DNA from: Tistrella mobilis
GTDB lineage: Bacteria; Pseudomonadota; Alphaproteobacteria; Tistrellales; Tistrellaceae
Assembly (NCBI RefSeq): GCF_041468085.1
Contig: NZ_CP121017.1
Location: 3,475,676 to 3,539,675 of the forward strand
Direction: 5' to 3'
Length of the DNA stretch: 64,000 bases
The notes under the pieces are model-generated. The model did no database searches. It was not told the origin of the DNA and saw nothing but the letters and a program-made list of their open reading frames with translations. A program made the position numbers and the translations under genes. Below are positions 44,401-47,616 of the stretch, piece after piece; within the stretch, counting starts at the first letter, position 1, and each line of letters begins with the position of its first letter.

Positions 44401-47139
44401 GCGGATGACGCGCGACCCGGCGGCGGTGGGCGTGAAGCCAACTTGGCTGTCGCCGCCATAGCCCCAGGTGGGGGCGTCCGCGGTGGAGCTGTAGGTCACG
44501 GTGCGCAGCGCCGCCTGCATCTGCGCCGCTGTGCCGCTGCCGGTCAGCGTCAGGACAAGAAAGCCGTCCTCCATCGCCAGGCTGGCACTGTAGGGGCCGG
44601 GCGAGGTGACCGCGAGCACATCGCCATCATGCGAGTTGGCGATCCAGACCTTGGCCGAGGTGATCAGGTCGCCATCGTCATCGGCGACCGTGATATCGGG
44701 CAGCAGGATGACCGGCGCGTCGCCTTCCTGCCAGCTTACGGTCCGCGGGCCACCCAGCACCGGGGTGGTGTCGCCCACCAGCTCGACCGCACCGATATCG
44801 ATGGCGCTGCCGAAAACGCGGGTGGCGCCGGTCTGGTCGGTGGCGGGCTGGCCGGTGATCGAGGCATTGCCGGCATCGATCGCCGAGCTGCCGGTGCCCG
44901 GCTTCATCGTCTGGGTATAGCCGCCATTATCCGCCAGCGCCCCCAGATTGGGATCGGTGGTCTTGTCGGTGCCGGCGCTGGTCCAGCCGTTATTGGCAAG
45001 GCTGTTGCCGAAATAGATGTTCCAGCCGACATTGGTCGCACTGCCGCCGGTGACGTTCACGCCCCGGCCGGTGTTGTTGGCCAGAATCGTATGGCTGACA
45101 CTGACCGAGCCGCCATAGGAATCGATCGTGCCGTTATAGGTGGCATCGCTCGCGCTGTTGCCCGAAAAGGTGCTGTGCGCCACGGTGAGCGCCGAGGTGC
45201 TTTCGATCGCGCTGCCGAAGGTCGCTGTGTTCCCGGAAAAGGTAGAATTGACCACAGAAACGGTGCTGCTGGTGCCGAGTAGTGCGACGGCGCCACCACT
45301 ACCGCTGCTGGTCGCAACATTGCGATCGAAGGTAGACCGAACAACATCGAGATCAACCAAGGCATTAGCCGCAATGAGGACAGCACCGCCACTCCCCCCA
45401 GTGCCGCTGGCCGTGTTCTGTGTGAAGGTACTGTCGGTGATGAAGGCCTCGGAGGTTGTCGCTGTGTCCGTAAGCGCGACAGCACCACCCCCGGCACCGC
45501 CATTGGTCGCGTCATTCCCGGTGAATGTCGAGCGCTCGATCGTCGTCGACCCACCGCCCGTCCGCGTCGAGATCGCACCGCCCACACCGCTGCTATTGTT
45601 GGTAAAGGTACCGCCCGTGGCAGAAAAAGTGATGTTGCCGGAAGCATTGCCCTCCACCCGGATCGCACCACCTGAATTGGTCGCACTATTCTGATCGAAA
45701 CTGCTGTCGGTGACGTTCAGCGTGGCGCCGGCCGCACTGGTCTGATAGATCGCGCCACCTTCGGTGGTCGCGGTGTTGGTGGTGAACTGGCCGGTGACCG
45801 TGTGGATGAAATTGCCGCCGGAAATATAGATCGCGCCACCGGCGCCGCTGGTTGCCTGGTTGTCGACGAAGCTGTTGGTGCCGGTCATCGCCAGCTGGCC
45901 GCCGCTGATAAAAATCGCGCCGCCCTGGGTGGCATGCAGACCGGTCATGGTCATGTCGGTCAGCGTCAGCGTGTCCGAGCCGGTGGACGAGAAATTGATG
46001 CCGGCGCCGCCGCCCGAGGTCTTCGACGCACCATCGATCGCCAGCCGCGCAAAGGTGACCGTGGCATCGCTGACCGTGAACACGCTGCCATTGGTGATGT
46101 TGGCGGCCAGAATGTTGCGGGTCGCCGCGGTGCTGGACTGGATCACGACATTGTCGGTGATCGTTGTAAAACCGGTGGCGCCGCTGCCCAGCGTGATATC
46201 GGCCGTGATGTCGATCTGGTCGGTGCCGGCCGCCGCATTGGCATTGACGATCGCGGTTTCCAGCTGGGCCTCGGTGCCGGCGGTGAAGGTCGCCATCAGG
46301 CCGTCATAGCCGGCGCGGGTGTCTTCCGTCACCGCGATCGTGGTGTCGACCTGGCCGATCGACACTTCCAGATCCCAGTCGCCGAAACGGCCACCGCCAT
46401 TGGCGGCGACGCTGCCGGTGGCATCGTCCGAGGCGGCGACATCGGCGCCGGTCAGCTCTGCCAGCCGGCCCAGAAAAGCCAGGCCGTCGCTACCGCCGGC
46501 CACGTCGCAGCCATAAAGCAGGATGTCGCCATCCTCGGCCAGACCGGCGCCGATCACCGCCAGGTCGCCGGCCCGGTCGTCGATATTCCTGTCCGAGAGG
46601 GTGGAAGATCCCAGCCAGATTTCGCCGACGCTGCCTTCCGAAATGATGTGGATGGCATCCACTGACCCCGACTGTTCGGCCATCCAGTCGGCGATCTGTT
46701 CCAGCCCGTCGCGGCCGGCATCCAGCACCACGATTTCAACATCCTGGGCCAGGCCGGCGGCCAGGGTCTGCCAGTCGGTGACGCGGGTGTCGATGAAGGC
46801 GACCTCGCGCCGGTCGCCCGCCGCGGCGGGGGCCGTCGCCACATCCGATCCGTCATCGCCGCCCTGGGCGGCGGTTTCCACCAGGGCGGCGGCGTCATGG
46901 GCATCGGCCTGATGGCCGGTATCGGCCGCACTGCCGTCGCCGGCGGTATCGGGGTGCAGTTCCTGCGCGGCATCCTGGGCCGCCTGATCCTGCAGCGCCT
47001 CTGCCGCGGTGGCGACACCGGCAGCATCGAACATCATCCGTGGCTCAAGCGCCTGGGCCAGCGCCCCCCGCCGGCCCGGGCGGCGCGGCCCGGTGATGTG
47101 ACGGCTGGCATGATCTCCCCGACGACGAAAGCGGCGCAT
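17404..47139 (-). CDS. Giant DUF4347 / cadherin-repeat adhesin, about 9,911 residues
   Basis: Single uninterrupted frame of 29.7 kb. Domains in order: Arg-rich start and LEPRMMFDAAG (about 31-41); DUF4347 (about 110-275); right-handed beta-helix (about 280-790); cadherin-like and Ig-like domains (about 800-1,990); delta-60 propeller block 1 (about 1,990-2,390); linker domains; delta-60 block 2 (about 2,670-3,070); duplicated cadherin-like domains (to about 4,600); about 52 cadherin repeats of 91-97 residues (about 4,600-9,540) with LDHE and DVNEAP calcium-binding patterns; a last cadherin-like unit; and a unique helical C-terminus (about 9,680-9,911). There is no signal peptide, RTX repeat or LPXTG. 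ATG 47139 has GGGGGACGGG upstream. Likely exported by a TolC route and held on the cell surface; adhesion is inferred. Confidence 0.92.
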   Translation of the reverse strand: MRRFRRRGDHASRHITGPRRPGRRGALAQALEPRMMFDAAGVATAAEALQDQAAQDAAQELHPDTAGDGSAADTGHQADAHDAAALVETAAQGGDDGSDVATAPAAAGDRREVAFIDTRVTDWQTLAAGLAQDVEIVVLDAGRDGLEQIADWMAEQSGSVDAIHIISEGSVGEIWLGSSTLSDRNIDDRAGDLAVIGAGLAEDGDILLYGCDVAGGSDGLAFLGRLAELTGADVAASDDATGSVAANGGGRFGDWDLEVSIGQVDTTIAVTEDTRAGYDGLMATFTAGTEAQLETAIVNANAAAGTDQIDITADITLGSGATGFTTITDNVVIQSSTAATRNILAANITNGSVFTVSDATVTFARLAIDGASKTSGGGAGINFSSTGSDTLTLTDMTMTGLHATQGGAIFISGGQLAMTGTNSFVDNQATSGAGGAIYISGGNFIHTVTGQFTTNTATTEGGAIYQTSAAGATLNVTDSSFDQNSATNSGGAIRVEGNASGNITFSATGGTFTNNSSGVGGAISTRTGGGSTTIERSTFTGNDATNGGAGGGAVALTDTATTSEAFITDSTFTQNTASGTGGSGGAVLIAANALVDLDVVRSTFDRNVATSSGSGGAVALLGTSSTVSVVNSTFSGNTATFGSAIESTSALTVAHSTFSGNSASDATYNGTIDSYGGSVSVSHTILANNTGRGVNVTGGSATNVGWNIYFGNSLANNGWTSAGTDKTTDPNLGALADNGGYTQTMKPGTGSSAIDAGNASITGQPATDQTGATRVFGSAIDIGAVELVGDTTPVLGGPRTVSWQEGDAPVILLPDITVADDDGDLITSAKVWIANSHDGDVLAVTSPGPYSASLAMEDGFLVLTLTGSGTAAQMQAALRTVTYSSTADAPTWGYGGDSQVGFTPTAAGSRVIRATVTDADGATSDELIGSGVAVTSLDDDPPAISADTFVYTPGAYSGSQDYAYFAPDLFLIDDTTMIKSATVQLVSPPDTFQERPRIMGTYAGVSISYNNYTLTFTGTASLNTYQNILRNIEYKNQSSVAALDTTDRIIRYTVTDANDQVGTFDLTIEIDKTPTVATNTGTTVAEGGSGSITTAMLEASDDYATGADLIYTVAALSHLTVSLNGSTLSTGGTFTQQDIDDGLVTFQHDGGETAGTLTFTLKQSSANYSDAVQHTFTVNTTPVNDAPVVNDTSASPLFSAGGSPVAVAESATIVDVDSGNLTSVVLTLTTRPGGTSDRIAMSTTGADNASNYGIDVNYNNATGTLTLSGTASVAQYQTVLRGVVYAYTGSTASMPGGDRVVSIVATDDSGDSATQASAAFERTIEVDAPPKVDTNTGTTLDEGGSTTITSAMLSSSDTEDTDPADVTYTLTTAPAAGTLKRNGTALSVNDTFTQKDIDDGLLTYEHDGSETTSGSFGFSVKDTTNHTVSSQTFAITVTAVNDAPEITAPGSIDVTEDTETALTGISISDADAGTSDVTVTFTVGEGELAATSGSGVTVGGTATALTLTGTVADINAFIAASALTFTPAADASGNVTLTVDVDDGGNTGSGGVKTDTATVTLAVSAVNDAPTIDGSQVALTTTNENTMSTTYSVSDWLTDVNYADPDSGAVSGIAITGILGNGAWQYTTDGTNWYGLGTTASDSAALLFAATTQFRFVPDNNRGGPASLTFRGWDQTSGTATSGSTLQTGDASSTGGSTAYSVEDSRAAMVVTQINDAPTLSTTDITLDPVDRNDVSTAITVSDLLTDAGYGDVDANPESGIAITALTGTGSWEYSTDGTNWYAVGTVSVNASLLLAADAQLRYDPAGNTAETATISFRAWDQTIGTATSGSTRGTADTTITGSSSAYSSALATGSMEVTVVNEAPVLTVPGSLTVNEDTDLQITGISIADTDDLGQDYVLTITAPGGSFTATGTADVTVAAGGQTLILTGSRADINAFISGGNVTYRPGVNVTGTVDLSVSVSDQDAALPGTDADTVTVTVDPVNDAPDVYTINDGVDVVAAPEPLSTPTWMLDAPGGGHYVVSSRTTGGDAYQNVLVYRYNADGSIDTSYGTDGAAYFAGTVPNAVKVLASGELIIAGRAASDSSLVVTRLATDGSVVSGFPITVSQAPSSFGPVDIEIDGSDRIYVTATLTPTSGDTSTVVFRFTADGTADGVFNVGASIPGSEQALDSVIQPDGKVVTLAVQGRDLIVYRHNADRTLDTSFGTGGYLIIDTDLLGGAGAQGVSLQADGSILVASATEDSGFPGQQVPVIWRLTADGALDTGFGLNGAVTGEAAHTVSFAFAPDGGIIVVGTISFAADISTTVQRFTADGVLDAGFGRDGGFTIGGTEFPLNHTSVRIDADTGEILLGGIHYDSALQPADIYFARYDATGQPVFDADPVAYTENGAPVVIAPTIAVDDVDLGDADTLDGFTVSLTRDGGADSQDQFSAADGGTLGVLTEGQALVVSGTTIGTVVTNSAGALVLSLNAAATRALVNEALRQIAYANSSDAPPASVDLVWTVNDGNSGTQGAGGAAEGTLTSTVAITAVNDAPVITVPGGGTITVTEDTATAITGISFADADAGSGTVEVTLSVDHGTITATSGSGVTVTDGSKAIMLSGTIADINAFIAAQGVTFQTDADDTGDVTLTVDIDDLGNSGGASETASETVTITVTAVNDAPDVTTMPDGTVVDDAPGDMDSIGGIVALPDGGYYQFGVDTSVQPNMIVVARYDADGKLDTSFGTNGVVTLDSGGEFTPANALLQSNGKLLITGTVDVSGGATVALLVSLNDNGTRDSGFGTDGVVVLNDAGVAFSLYKVAVDDTGRILVAGVNTTGDGGTADGRLYRLLADGSFDSAFNGGAAVAIDFGGSEALLSVAVQADGKILVTGAADTGAIIQRYNADGTLDTGFGSSGTATIDDPDIAETGVSVLPQPGGGMVVLNIHTDADTGLPVTTLWRLTDGGSVDGGFGSGGSLAFTGSLTTDATLLADGSVVLVGTRITITGGMPTATASIIKIGADGQLDTSFGTNGEVTFGDDLRSFTISALTVDDNGDLLLGGSYLGCGCGGDEIFAARFAPDGTPVAGFNMDPTHVEDGGFTAIDSEIDIYDPELWLADNHDGMVITITRDGGADADDLFGAISGGTLGDLTEGGDLTVGGIVIGTVTTNAGGTLVLTLNANATYDLLTEAARQIGYATASDAPPASVDLLWSVDDGNAGVQGSGGALTGTLVTTVNIQPTNDAPTVTDLSASPVYTAGGAAVAIVGSAVLGDVDSTQLTSVVVTFTTRPGGTSDYMGLLVPAANYANNHGISYNFNSATGTLTLSGTASVADYQTVLQGAAFLYTGSASSMPGGDRVVSITATDDSGDTDTQTSVAFERTIEVNAPPKVDTNAGTTLDEGDSTTITSAMLSSSDMEDTDPADVTYTLTTAPAAGTLKLDGTVLGVGDTFTQKDIDDGLVTYEHDGSEGASDSFGFSVTDATNLTVSGQSFAITVTAVNDAPEITAPASIDVTEDTGTALTGISISDADAGTGEVTVTFTVGEGELAATSGSGVTVGGTATALTLTGTVADINAFLSGNSLTFTPVANASGDVTLTIDVDDDGNSGAGGTLTDTATVTLAVSAVNDAPEITAPPSISVTEDVATALTGISISDVDAGTGDVTVTLDVATGSLSATSGSGVTVGGTATSLTLTGTVTAINAFIAASGVGYTTAENATADVTLTVTVDDGGNNGSGGPQTDTATVTLGVSAVNDAPELTVPASIDVIEDTETALTGISISDVDAGTGEVTVTFTVGEGELAATSGSGVTVGGTATALTLTGTVADINAFLSGNSLTFTPVANASGDVTLTIDVDDDGNSGAGGTLTDTATVTLAVSAVNDAPEITAPPSISVTEDVATALTGISISDVDAGTGDVTVTLDVATGSLSATSGSGVTVGGTATSLTLTGTVTAINAFIAASGVGYTTAENATADVTLTVTVDDGGNNGSGGPQTDTAMVSLDVTPVNDAPTVTDLSASPVYSAGGAAVAIVGSAVLGDVDSTQLTSVVVTFTTRPGGASDYMGLFVPAANYANNHGISYNFNSATGTLTLSGAASVADYQTVLQGAAFLYTGSASSMPGGDRVVSITATDDSGDTDTQTSVAFERTIEVDAPPTVDTNTGLTLDEGGSTTITSAMLSSSDTEDTDPADIAYTLTTLPAGGTLKLDGTALELGDTFTQKDIDDGLVTYEHDGSEAASDSFGFSITDATSHTVSDQSFAITLTAVNDAPEITAPASIDVTEDTGTALTGISISDADAGTGEVTVTFTVGEGELAATGTADVTVGGTATALTLTGTVADINAFLSGNSLTFTPVANASGDVTLTIDVDDDGNSGAGGTLTDTATVTLAVSAVNDAPEITAPPSISVTEDVATALTGISISDVDAGTGDVTVTLDVATGSLSATSGSGVTVGGTATSLTLTGTVTAINAFIAASGVGYTTAENATADVTLTVTVDDGGNTGSGGSQTDTATVTLDVSAVNDAPEITAPGSIDVTEDTETALTGISISDVDAGTGEVTVTFTVGEGELAATSGSGVTVGGTATALTLTGTVADINTFLSGGALTFTPVANANGDVTLTVDVTDNGNTGSGGVLTDTATVTLAVSAVNDQPTAPALDNDEVDENDAGAVIGRVTATDADGDTLTYTVDDARFEIVSVDGVQLLRLKDGVSLDHETEPTVDLVLTVTDPDNASNTTNVTITIRDDGVITPLPVLTGGNVTENDAGAVVGTLPTLDGIGYTVDDTRFEIVESDGVTVLKLKDGTSLDREAAAEVTVTITATDADNETRTADVLIRVANVNEAPSQPVLTGGAVAENAAGVSVGTLSSTDPDAGDTLTYTVDDSRFEVVGNVLKLKDGVSLDREAAATIDLVVTATDGDGLTAERTVTVTVSNVNEAPSVPVFTGDGTVAENDAGAVIGTVTTSDPDVDDLVGLSVDDARFEIVDGQLKLKDGASLDHEAEPTITLVLTATDGGGLTATRLLTLTVTDVNEAPTAPVLDASLVVENDIGAVIGNVTGGDPDDGDSVTYTVDDARFEIVGGQLKLKDGEYLDYEAATSVDLVITATDVAGLQTQSTVSVKVFDDTNSAATPVLSNTTVTENEAGAVIGTLPVATLNGYIVDDARFEVVFIGITPTLKLKDGISLDHEAEPTVTLQITSIYVNDDAKTGTFVIRVADANEQVGAPVLDDDSVAENAEGAVIGRVSATDPDDASTSFGQKTFTVDDARFEIVDGLLKLKDGISLDHETEATVTLNIQVTDGGGLSDSLVATINVTDLNEAPSTPVVSGATVAENAAGAVIGTVTSTDPDAGDDLTYTVNDDRFEIVDVAGDMVLKLKDGVSLDHEAAGSVALVITATDTGGLSAERVMLVTVTDVNEAPTTPVLSSDTVQGGDAGAIVGRVTATDPDDATTQEGRLTFSVDDRRFEIVGDMLKLKAGESLSVGDEPTVSLVITATDGLGLASTQTVVLTVLPDATPPVPALPDGIVSENTPGGVIGPVRFTDPVDPGVDVSLTVDDARFEIVDLDGVPTLKLKDGISLDREAEAAVTLVITATTIEGSRSNVVVIAVDNVNETPTQPVLTGSTVAENAAGAVIGTVTGADPDAGDTLSFTVDDDRFEIVDGSLKLKDGISLDHETEASVDLVITATDADGLTATRSVTITVTDVNEAPAQPVLTGSTVAENAAGAVIGTVTGSDPDAGDTLSFTVDDDRFEIVDGTLKLKDGISLDHETEASVDLVITATDADGLTATRSVTITVTDVNEAPAQPILTGSTVAENAAGAVIGTVTGSDPDAGDTLSFTVDDDRFEIVDGTLKLKDGVSLDHETEASVDLVITATDADGLTATRSVTITVTDVNEAPAQPILTGSTVAENAAGAVIGTVTGSDPDAGDTLSFTVDDDRFEIVDGTLKLKDGVSLDHETEASVDLVITATDADGLTATRSVTITVTDVNEAPAQPVLTGSTVAENAAGAVIGTVTGSDPDAGDTLSFTVDDDRFEIVDGTLKLKDGISLDHETEASVDLVITATDADGLTATRSVTITVTDVNEAPTQPVLTGSTVAENAAGAVIGTVTGADPDAGDTLSFTVDDDRFEIVDGTLKLKDGVSLDHEADATVDLVITATDADGLTATRSVTITVTDVNEAPAQPVLTGSTVAENAAGAVIGTVTGSDPDDGDSVTFTVDDDRFEIVDGSLKLKDGIALDYETEPSVDLVITATDADGLTATRAVTITVVDDGIVAPTPVLDGGIVAENAAGAIIGSLPDIGDGSYAVDDARFEIVERDGVQLLKLKDGISLDHEAAAEVVVRLTATGGDGGTAEGDVTIRVTDVNEAPAQPVLDATTVAENAAGATIGRVTATDPDDPAVSFGQKTFTVDDARFEIVGGVLKLKDGVSLDHEAAATVDLVLTVTDGGGLTASRTVTITVSDVNEAPAAPSLSGTTVAENAAGAAVGVVTCTDPDGDALTYAVDDARFEIVDIDGAQTLKLKDGIALDHEGEPEVTVVITARDPGGLSTPMIVTLTVGDVNEAPAAPVLSGTVLPENTAGAVVGSVTGSDPDAGDSVTFTVDDARFEIVDGQLKLKDGISVDFETEASIDLVITATDGDGLTATRAVTITVVDDAVTPVRPVLTGGSLAENAAGAVAGTLPDPAGGSFSVDDARFEIVDLDGTWTLKLKDGVALDHEAAASVTLTLTSTGSDGGTLTSTVVITVGDVNEAPAQPVLDAATVAENAAGATIGRVTATDPDDPSVSFGQKTFSVDDARFEIVGGVLKLKDGVSLDHEAGASIDLVLTVTDGGGLTASRTVTITVTDVNEAPAQPVLSGSTVAENAAGAVIGTVTGSDPDAGDTLTFTVDDARFEIVDGTLKLKDGIALDHEVEASVQLTIIATDAAGLAASRSVTITVGNVNEAPTAPALDGRSVVENLSGAVIGVVSAGDPDAGDTLTYTVDDARFEIVGDVLKLKDGISLDFETEPSVDLVITATDAGGLATSTTVQVTVIDDGVTAPLPVLSGGVVAENAAGALIGTLPGGAGVSYTVDDTRFEIIDRDGVPTLKLKDGVSVDHEAEASITLRITSQVSEGDTATAEVLIRVTDVNEAPATPTVGGSSLPENTAGAVVGRVSAVDPDDAATAAGQLTYTVDDARFEIVSGVLKLKDGVTLDHEAEPSVDLVLTVTDGGGLTASRTVTITVTDVNEAPAQPVVSGATVTENVAGAVVGTVSGTDPDAGDTLTFTVDDARFEIVSGVLKLKDGVSLDHETAAELTLVITATDAGGLAASRLVTVTVADVNEAPAAPTLDGSVVPEGVAGAGIGTVAATDPDDDVLTYSVDDARFEIVDGVLKLKDGISLDAETEASIDLVITATDPDGLSASATVTITVLDDGVTPTVPVLTGRTVAENLAGGVIGTLPDPNGGSFSVDDARFEIVDLDGTWTLKLKDGVALDREAAASIRLVITSTAVDDTTLSSTVTITVGDVNEVPGAPALDAGTVAENAAGAVIGRVTASDPDSGSTANGRLTYTVDDARFEIVGGVLKLKDGVSLDHEAAATVDLVLTVTDGGGLSASRTVTITVSDVNEAPAAPSVSGTEVAENAPGAVVGAVTCTDPDGDALTYTVDDSRFEIVDIDGVQTLKLKDGIALDHESDPTVTLVVTARDPGGLATAMIVTLAVGDVNEAPTVPVVTGDAVQGGSEGAIVGRVSASDPDDPLSANGRLTYTVDDARFEIVGGVLKLKDGVVISAADEASVSLVITVTDGGGLSASTTVDLTVRPDTTPPVPVIADGRVPENAPGAVVGVIGFLEDVDPGVDVTVSVDDARFEVITQDGSFVLKLKDGVALDHEAADRVTLLLTTTTIEGTRSSVVTIAVSDMNEAPSAPVLSDTVVPEDAQVIGRVTASDPDAAETLTFSVNDPRFEIVGGELRLVAGEFLDHEGEPFVDLIITVTDKGGLTASTAVRLTVTDAPEAPTTPVLEGGDIPENEPGVAIGTVTAEDPDGKGLTFTVDDDRFEVVGGVLKLKDGVSLDYETEGSVSVVITATAANGFSASETYVLQVLDGNDAPGAPVLSTTVVSEASTVIGQVTASDPDAGEELTFTVDDPRFEIAGGELRLVAGEFLDHEGEPFVDLIITVTDKGGLTASTAVRLTVTDAPEAPTTPVLEGGDIPENEPGVAIGTVTAEDPDGKGLTFTVDDDRFEVVGGVLKLKDGVSLDYETEGSVSVVIMATAANGFSASETYVLQVLDGNDAPGAPVLSGSTVPENQAGAVIGTVTASDQDADDELTFTVDDDRFEIVDGQLKLKDGVSLDYETEPSVTLVLTVTDREAISASTTVTIGVIDDGIVPPTPVLDGTTVPENAAGAVVGTLPDVAGAIYTVDDARFEVVELDGSWTLKLKDGIALDHEAAADITLRITATGADGDTASALVLVRVLDVDEAPAAPVLDGGTVAENAAGGVIGRVTATDPDGADTGNGRLTYGVDDARFEIVGGVLKLKDGVALDHEAEPTVDLVITVTDGGGLTATRSVTVTVTDVNEAPAAPVVSGGTVAENAAGAVIGSVTAGDPDGDALTFTVDDARFEIVDGQLKLKDGIALDHEAEPSVALVLTATDAGGLSATRVVVVTVTDVNEAPAQPVLSASLVSENQPGAVIGEVSAGDPDGDALTFTVDDARFEIVDGQLKLKDGVALDFESEPTVDLVITARDAGGLTGSLTVTITVVDDGMQPVVPVLIGSTVAENTAGAVIGTLPDPEDGSFTVDDARFEIVEADGRFVLKLKDGIALDHEAAATIGLIITSTDIEGHVLTAPVTIRVTNVNEAPAAPVLTGDTVAENAAGGVIGRLTTTDPDAGDTASYAVDDARFEIVGGVLKLKDGVTLDHEAEPAVDLVITVTDAGGLVATRSVTITVTDVNEAPAAPVVSGSTVAENDAGTVIGTVTATDPDGDALSYAVDDARFEIVDGQLKLKDGIALDHEAEPSVTLVLTATDGDGLATTSLITLTVTNVNEVPTAPVVAGDAVQGGEAGAVVGRVTAGDPDQGDALTYTVDDARFEVVDGVLKLKDGVTLDAGDTASVDLVVTVTDRGGLQASTAITVTVRADTTPPLPVLADGRVDENAPGGIVGAVGFLEDVDPGVEVTLSVNDARFEIVEIDGQAVLKLKDGVSLDHEAADRITLVITATTIEGSRSAAVVIAVGDVNEAPAVPVIDNRTVAENAPGAVVGTITVSDPDTAASDFGSLDVSVDDARFEVVERDGALVLKLKDGVSLDHEAELGVTLTLTVTDGGGLSTSRTIEVLVTDVAEAPTAPVLDGATVAENAAGAVIGTVTAGDPDVGEAPVVTVDDTRFEIVDGQLKLKDGLSLDHEGEPTVTLVLTATDATGLATSTTVVITVGDVNEAPSAPVLLDDRVGENEPGGVVGGVTVDDPDLGDTVTVTVDDARFEVIEVDGALVLKLKDGVALDHETDGTIDLVLTATDAGGLTASRSVTITVGDVDESPSAPVLDGGSVAENAAGGIIGQVSVDDTGVPGDVTWTVDDDRFEIVEVDGVQMLKLKDGVSLDHETEGSVRLVISVTNAGGITARSVVDLAVTDVNEAPVLADPDTVRILATGQVVIDGSVLEATDPDGDALVFRFDGETSYGTFYLNGVAQSAGFTVSAADIAAGRLVYRPNDDTAAAGAPGRPDFVETVTVTAGDGALESTPVTLTIAIEPIPIDVVPEENEVPVAVVIPIPPDVTLAESTFGRIELVLRDRFYETAIVEYAREAHRAASGFERDRILGDYTALMARSLISDLAIDTTFNSELVTTFFGDLLRQVDAIAATGVSVDKVVVNVVREGEPVPAEAGPPVVFPAEALPQPATPDAEDVEGEQAGEGQQGAELRGQTADDTLAWIEPDLVLLARLIDGDAAATDAVLAEAGFSASLRQAAASFDREVEALAGALGQGPAVRVARG
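17407..18110 (-). other. Unique C-terminal tail of the giant adhesin
   Basis: The last 230 or so residues leave the repeat pattern. After a Pro-rich linker (VPEENEVPVAVVIPIPPD) come helical segments (RIELVLRDRFYETAIVEYAREAHR, LITTFFGDLLRQVDAIA-like), an acidic Gln/Gly stretch and a final helical region ending VRVARG. No glycine-rich nonapeptides are present. By position this is where a secretion or anchoring signal would be; the function is inferred. Confidence 0.6.
22466..23441 (-). repeat. 555-bp tandem duplication of a two-domain unit
   Basis: The sequence at 22466-22886 reappears at 23021-23441 with very few changes, an offset of exactly 555 bp (185 codons). It encodes the PEAPTTPVLEGGDIPENEPG repeat and its neighbour with the LRLVAGEFLDHEGEP variant. 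Confidence 0.85.
25030..28470 (-). repeat. Four-domain super-repeats of about 1.14 kb in the adhesin gene
   Basis: The variant linker V-x-DD-(G/A)-(I/V), which replaces DVNEAP, recurs with its glycine/alanine codon at about 25039, 26173, 27310 and 28456, spacings of 1,134, 1,137 and 1,146 bp. Each interval holds four cadherin repeats in the same order of subtypes. A similar spacing (about 1.13 kb) separates the linkers near 21.06 and 22.19 kb. The array therefore grew in blocks of four as well as by single units. Confidence 0.8.
28741..30432 (-). repeat. Six near-identical 282-bp tandem repeats in the adhesin gene
   Basis: Units begin at 28741, 29023, 29305, 29587, 29869 and 30151, exactly 282 bp (94 codons) apart, and differ at only a few positions each. 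Each encodes one cadherin repeat (QPVLTGSTVAENAAGAVIG ... LKLKDG ... SLDHETEASVDLV). The near-identity at DNA level, including synonymous sites, points to recent unequal crossing-over or slippage, in contrast to the diverged repeats on either side. Confidence 0.9.
33660..37490 (-). repeat. Nested 756-bp and 2,283-bp duplications in the adhesin gene
   Basis: The anchor TGGTGTAGCC of one cadherin-like block occurs at 33801, 35328 and 36084. The last two are 756 bp apart (252 codons). The first and third are 2,283 bp apart, and the same 2,283-bp offset links the following domain at 34791 and 37074. Stretches of more than 400 bp are nearly identical between copies, so a 756-bp unit was tandemly copied within a larger duplicated block. 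Confidence 0.85.
37920..39120 (-). other. Delta-60 repeat block 2 (predicted beta-propeller) in the adhesin
   Basis: Repeated motifs of the type ARYDADGKLDTSFGTNG, DGKILVTG and YNADGTLDTGFG recur about every 50-60 residues, typical of delta-60 repeats that form propellers. The block contains a CGCGG stretch, one of the very few cysteine sites in the protein. Confidence 0.75.
40000..41160 (-). other. Delta-60 repeat block 1 (predicted beta-propeller) in the adhesin
   Basis: About seven repeats with the pattern YRYNADGSIDTSYGTDG, SGELIIAGRA and HNADRTLDTSFGTGG. It is separated from block 2 by two cadherin-like domains, so the protein probably carries two propellers in series. Confidence 0.75.
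44790..46305 (-). other. Right-handed parallel beta-helix region of the adhesin
   Basis: Short Asn/Thr/Gly-rich turns with alternating hydrophobics (GGAIFISGGQLAMTG, GGAIYQTSAAGATLNVTDSSF, GGAVALTDTATTSEAFITDSTF) repeat about every 22-30 residues, typical of the pectate-lyase-like fold. It ends with GSAIDAGNASITGQPATDQTG, the usual closure of such helices. Confidence 0.75.
46303..46810 (-). other. DUF4347 domain of the adhesin
   Basis: Residues about 110-280: VAFIDTRVTDWQTLAAGL, IVVLDAGRDGLEQIADWM, AIHIISEGSVGEIWLG, DGDILLYGCDVAGG, FLGRLAELTGADVAAS and GDWDLEVSIG. These are the conserved blocks of DUF4347, which is found near the N-terminus of giant proteobacterial surface proteins. The GCD resembles the caspase-like fold seen in related domains; no activity is claimed. 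Confidence 0.85.
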
Positions 47140-47616
47140 GATACCCGTCCCCCGAAACCCCGTGACGACCGGGCGACGTGATCTCCACACCCGGTCTGAC
47201 TGTCGTTCCCGCGGCGCCGGCGATTCTTCTTCACGAAGTGCCGCATATCGCAACGATACACCCGTCCGGCCGGACGCAGCGTACCTTCGTCGGGTTTTCG
47301 TTAACCTAGCTGAACCTTCCTGACCCGGAAAGCGGCTTTCCGGGCGCGCGCGCGGCGGGCCGGCGCTCCAGAAGCTTGATTCGGCGCGTTTTTCAACGAT
47401 CCCAAGCATTTGAGGCATATCAACGGCCATTAACCTCGTCCTCACATGACGGGCAAGACTCCTGTCGCAAACCGTGCGACATTAATCACGCACGGCAACC
47501 GCCAAGCGAAACGGCGGGAATGCGCCGCAGATGCATGCAATCCAGGCTGGTGTGGCCAGGCTGGTGCGGGGCTGCATCCCGCCGGGTCTGCCGCCGGTCA
47601 ACCATCGGGATGTGGG
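47140..47616. promoter_or_regulatory. Divergent control region between the giant adhesin and the tail-collar cluster
   Basis: No gene is seen in these 477 bases. The region is AT-richer around 47281-47480. It contains a perfect palindrome with 10-bp arms (CCCGGAAAGC and its complement around one central G) at 47324-47344 and a CG-alternating tract just after it (about 47343-47353). Promoters for both directions must lie here; no convincing -35/-10 pair could be fixed. Confidence 0.5.
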
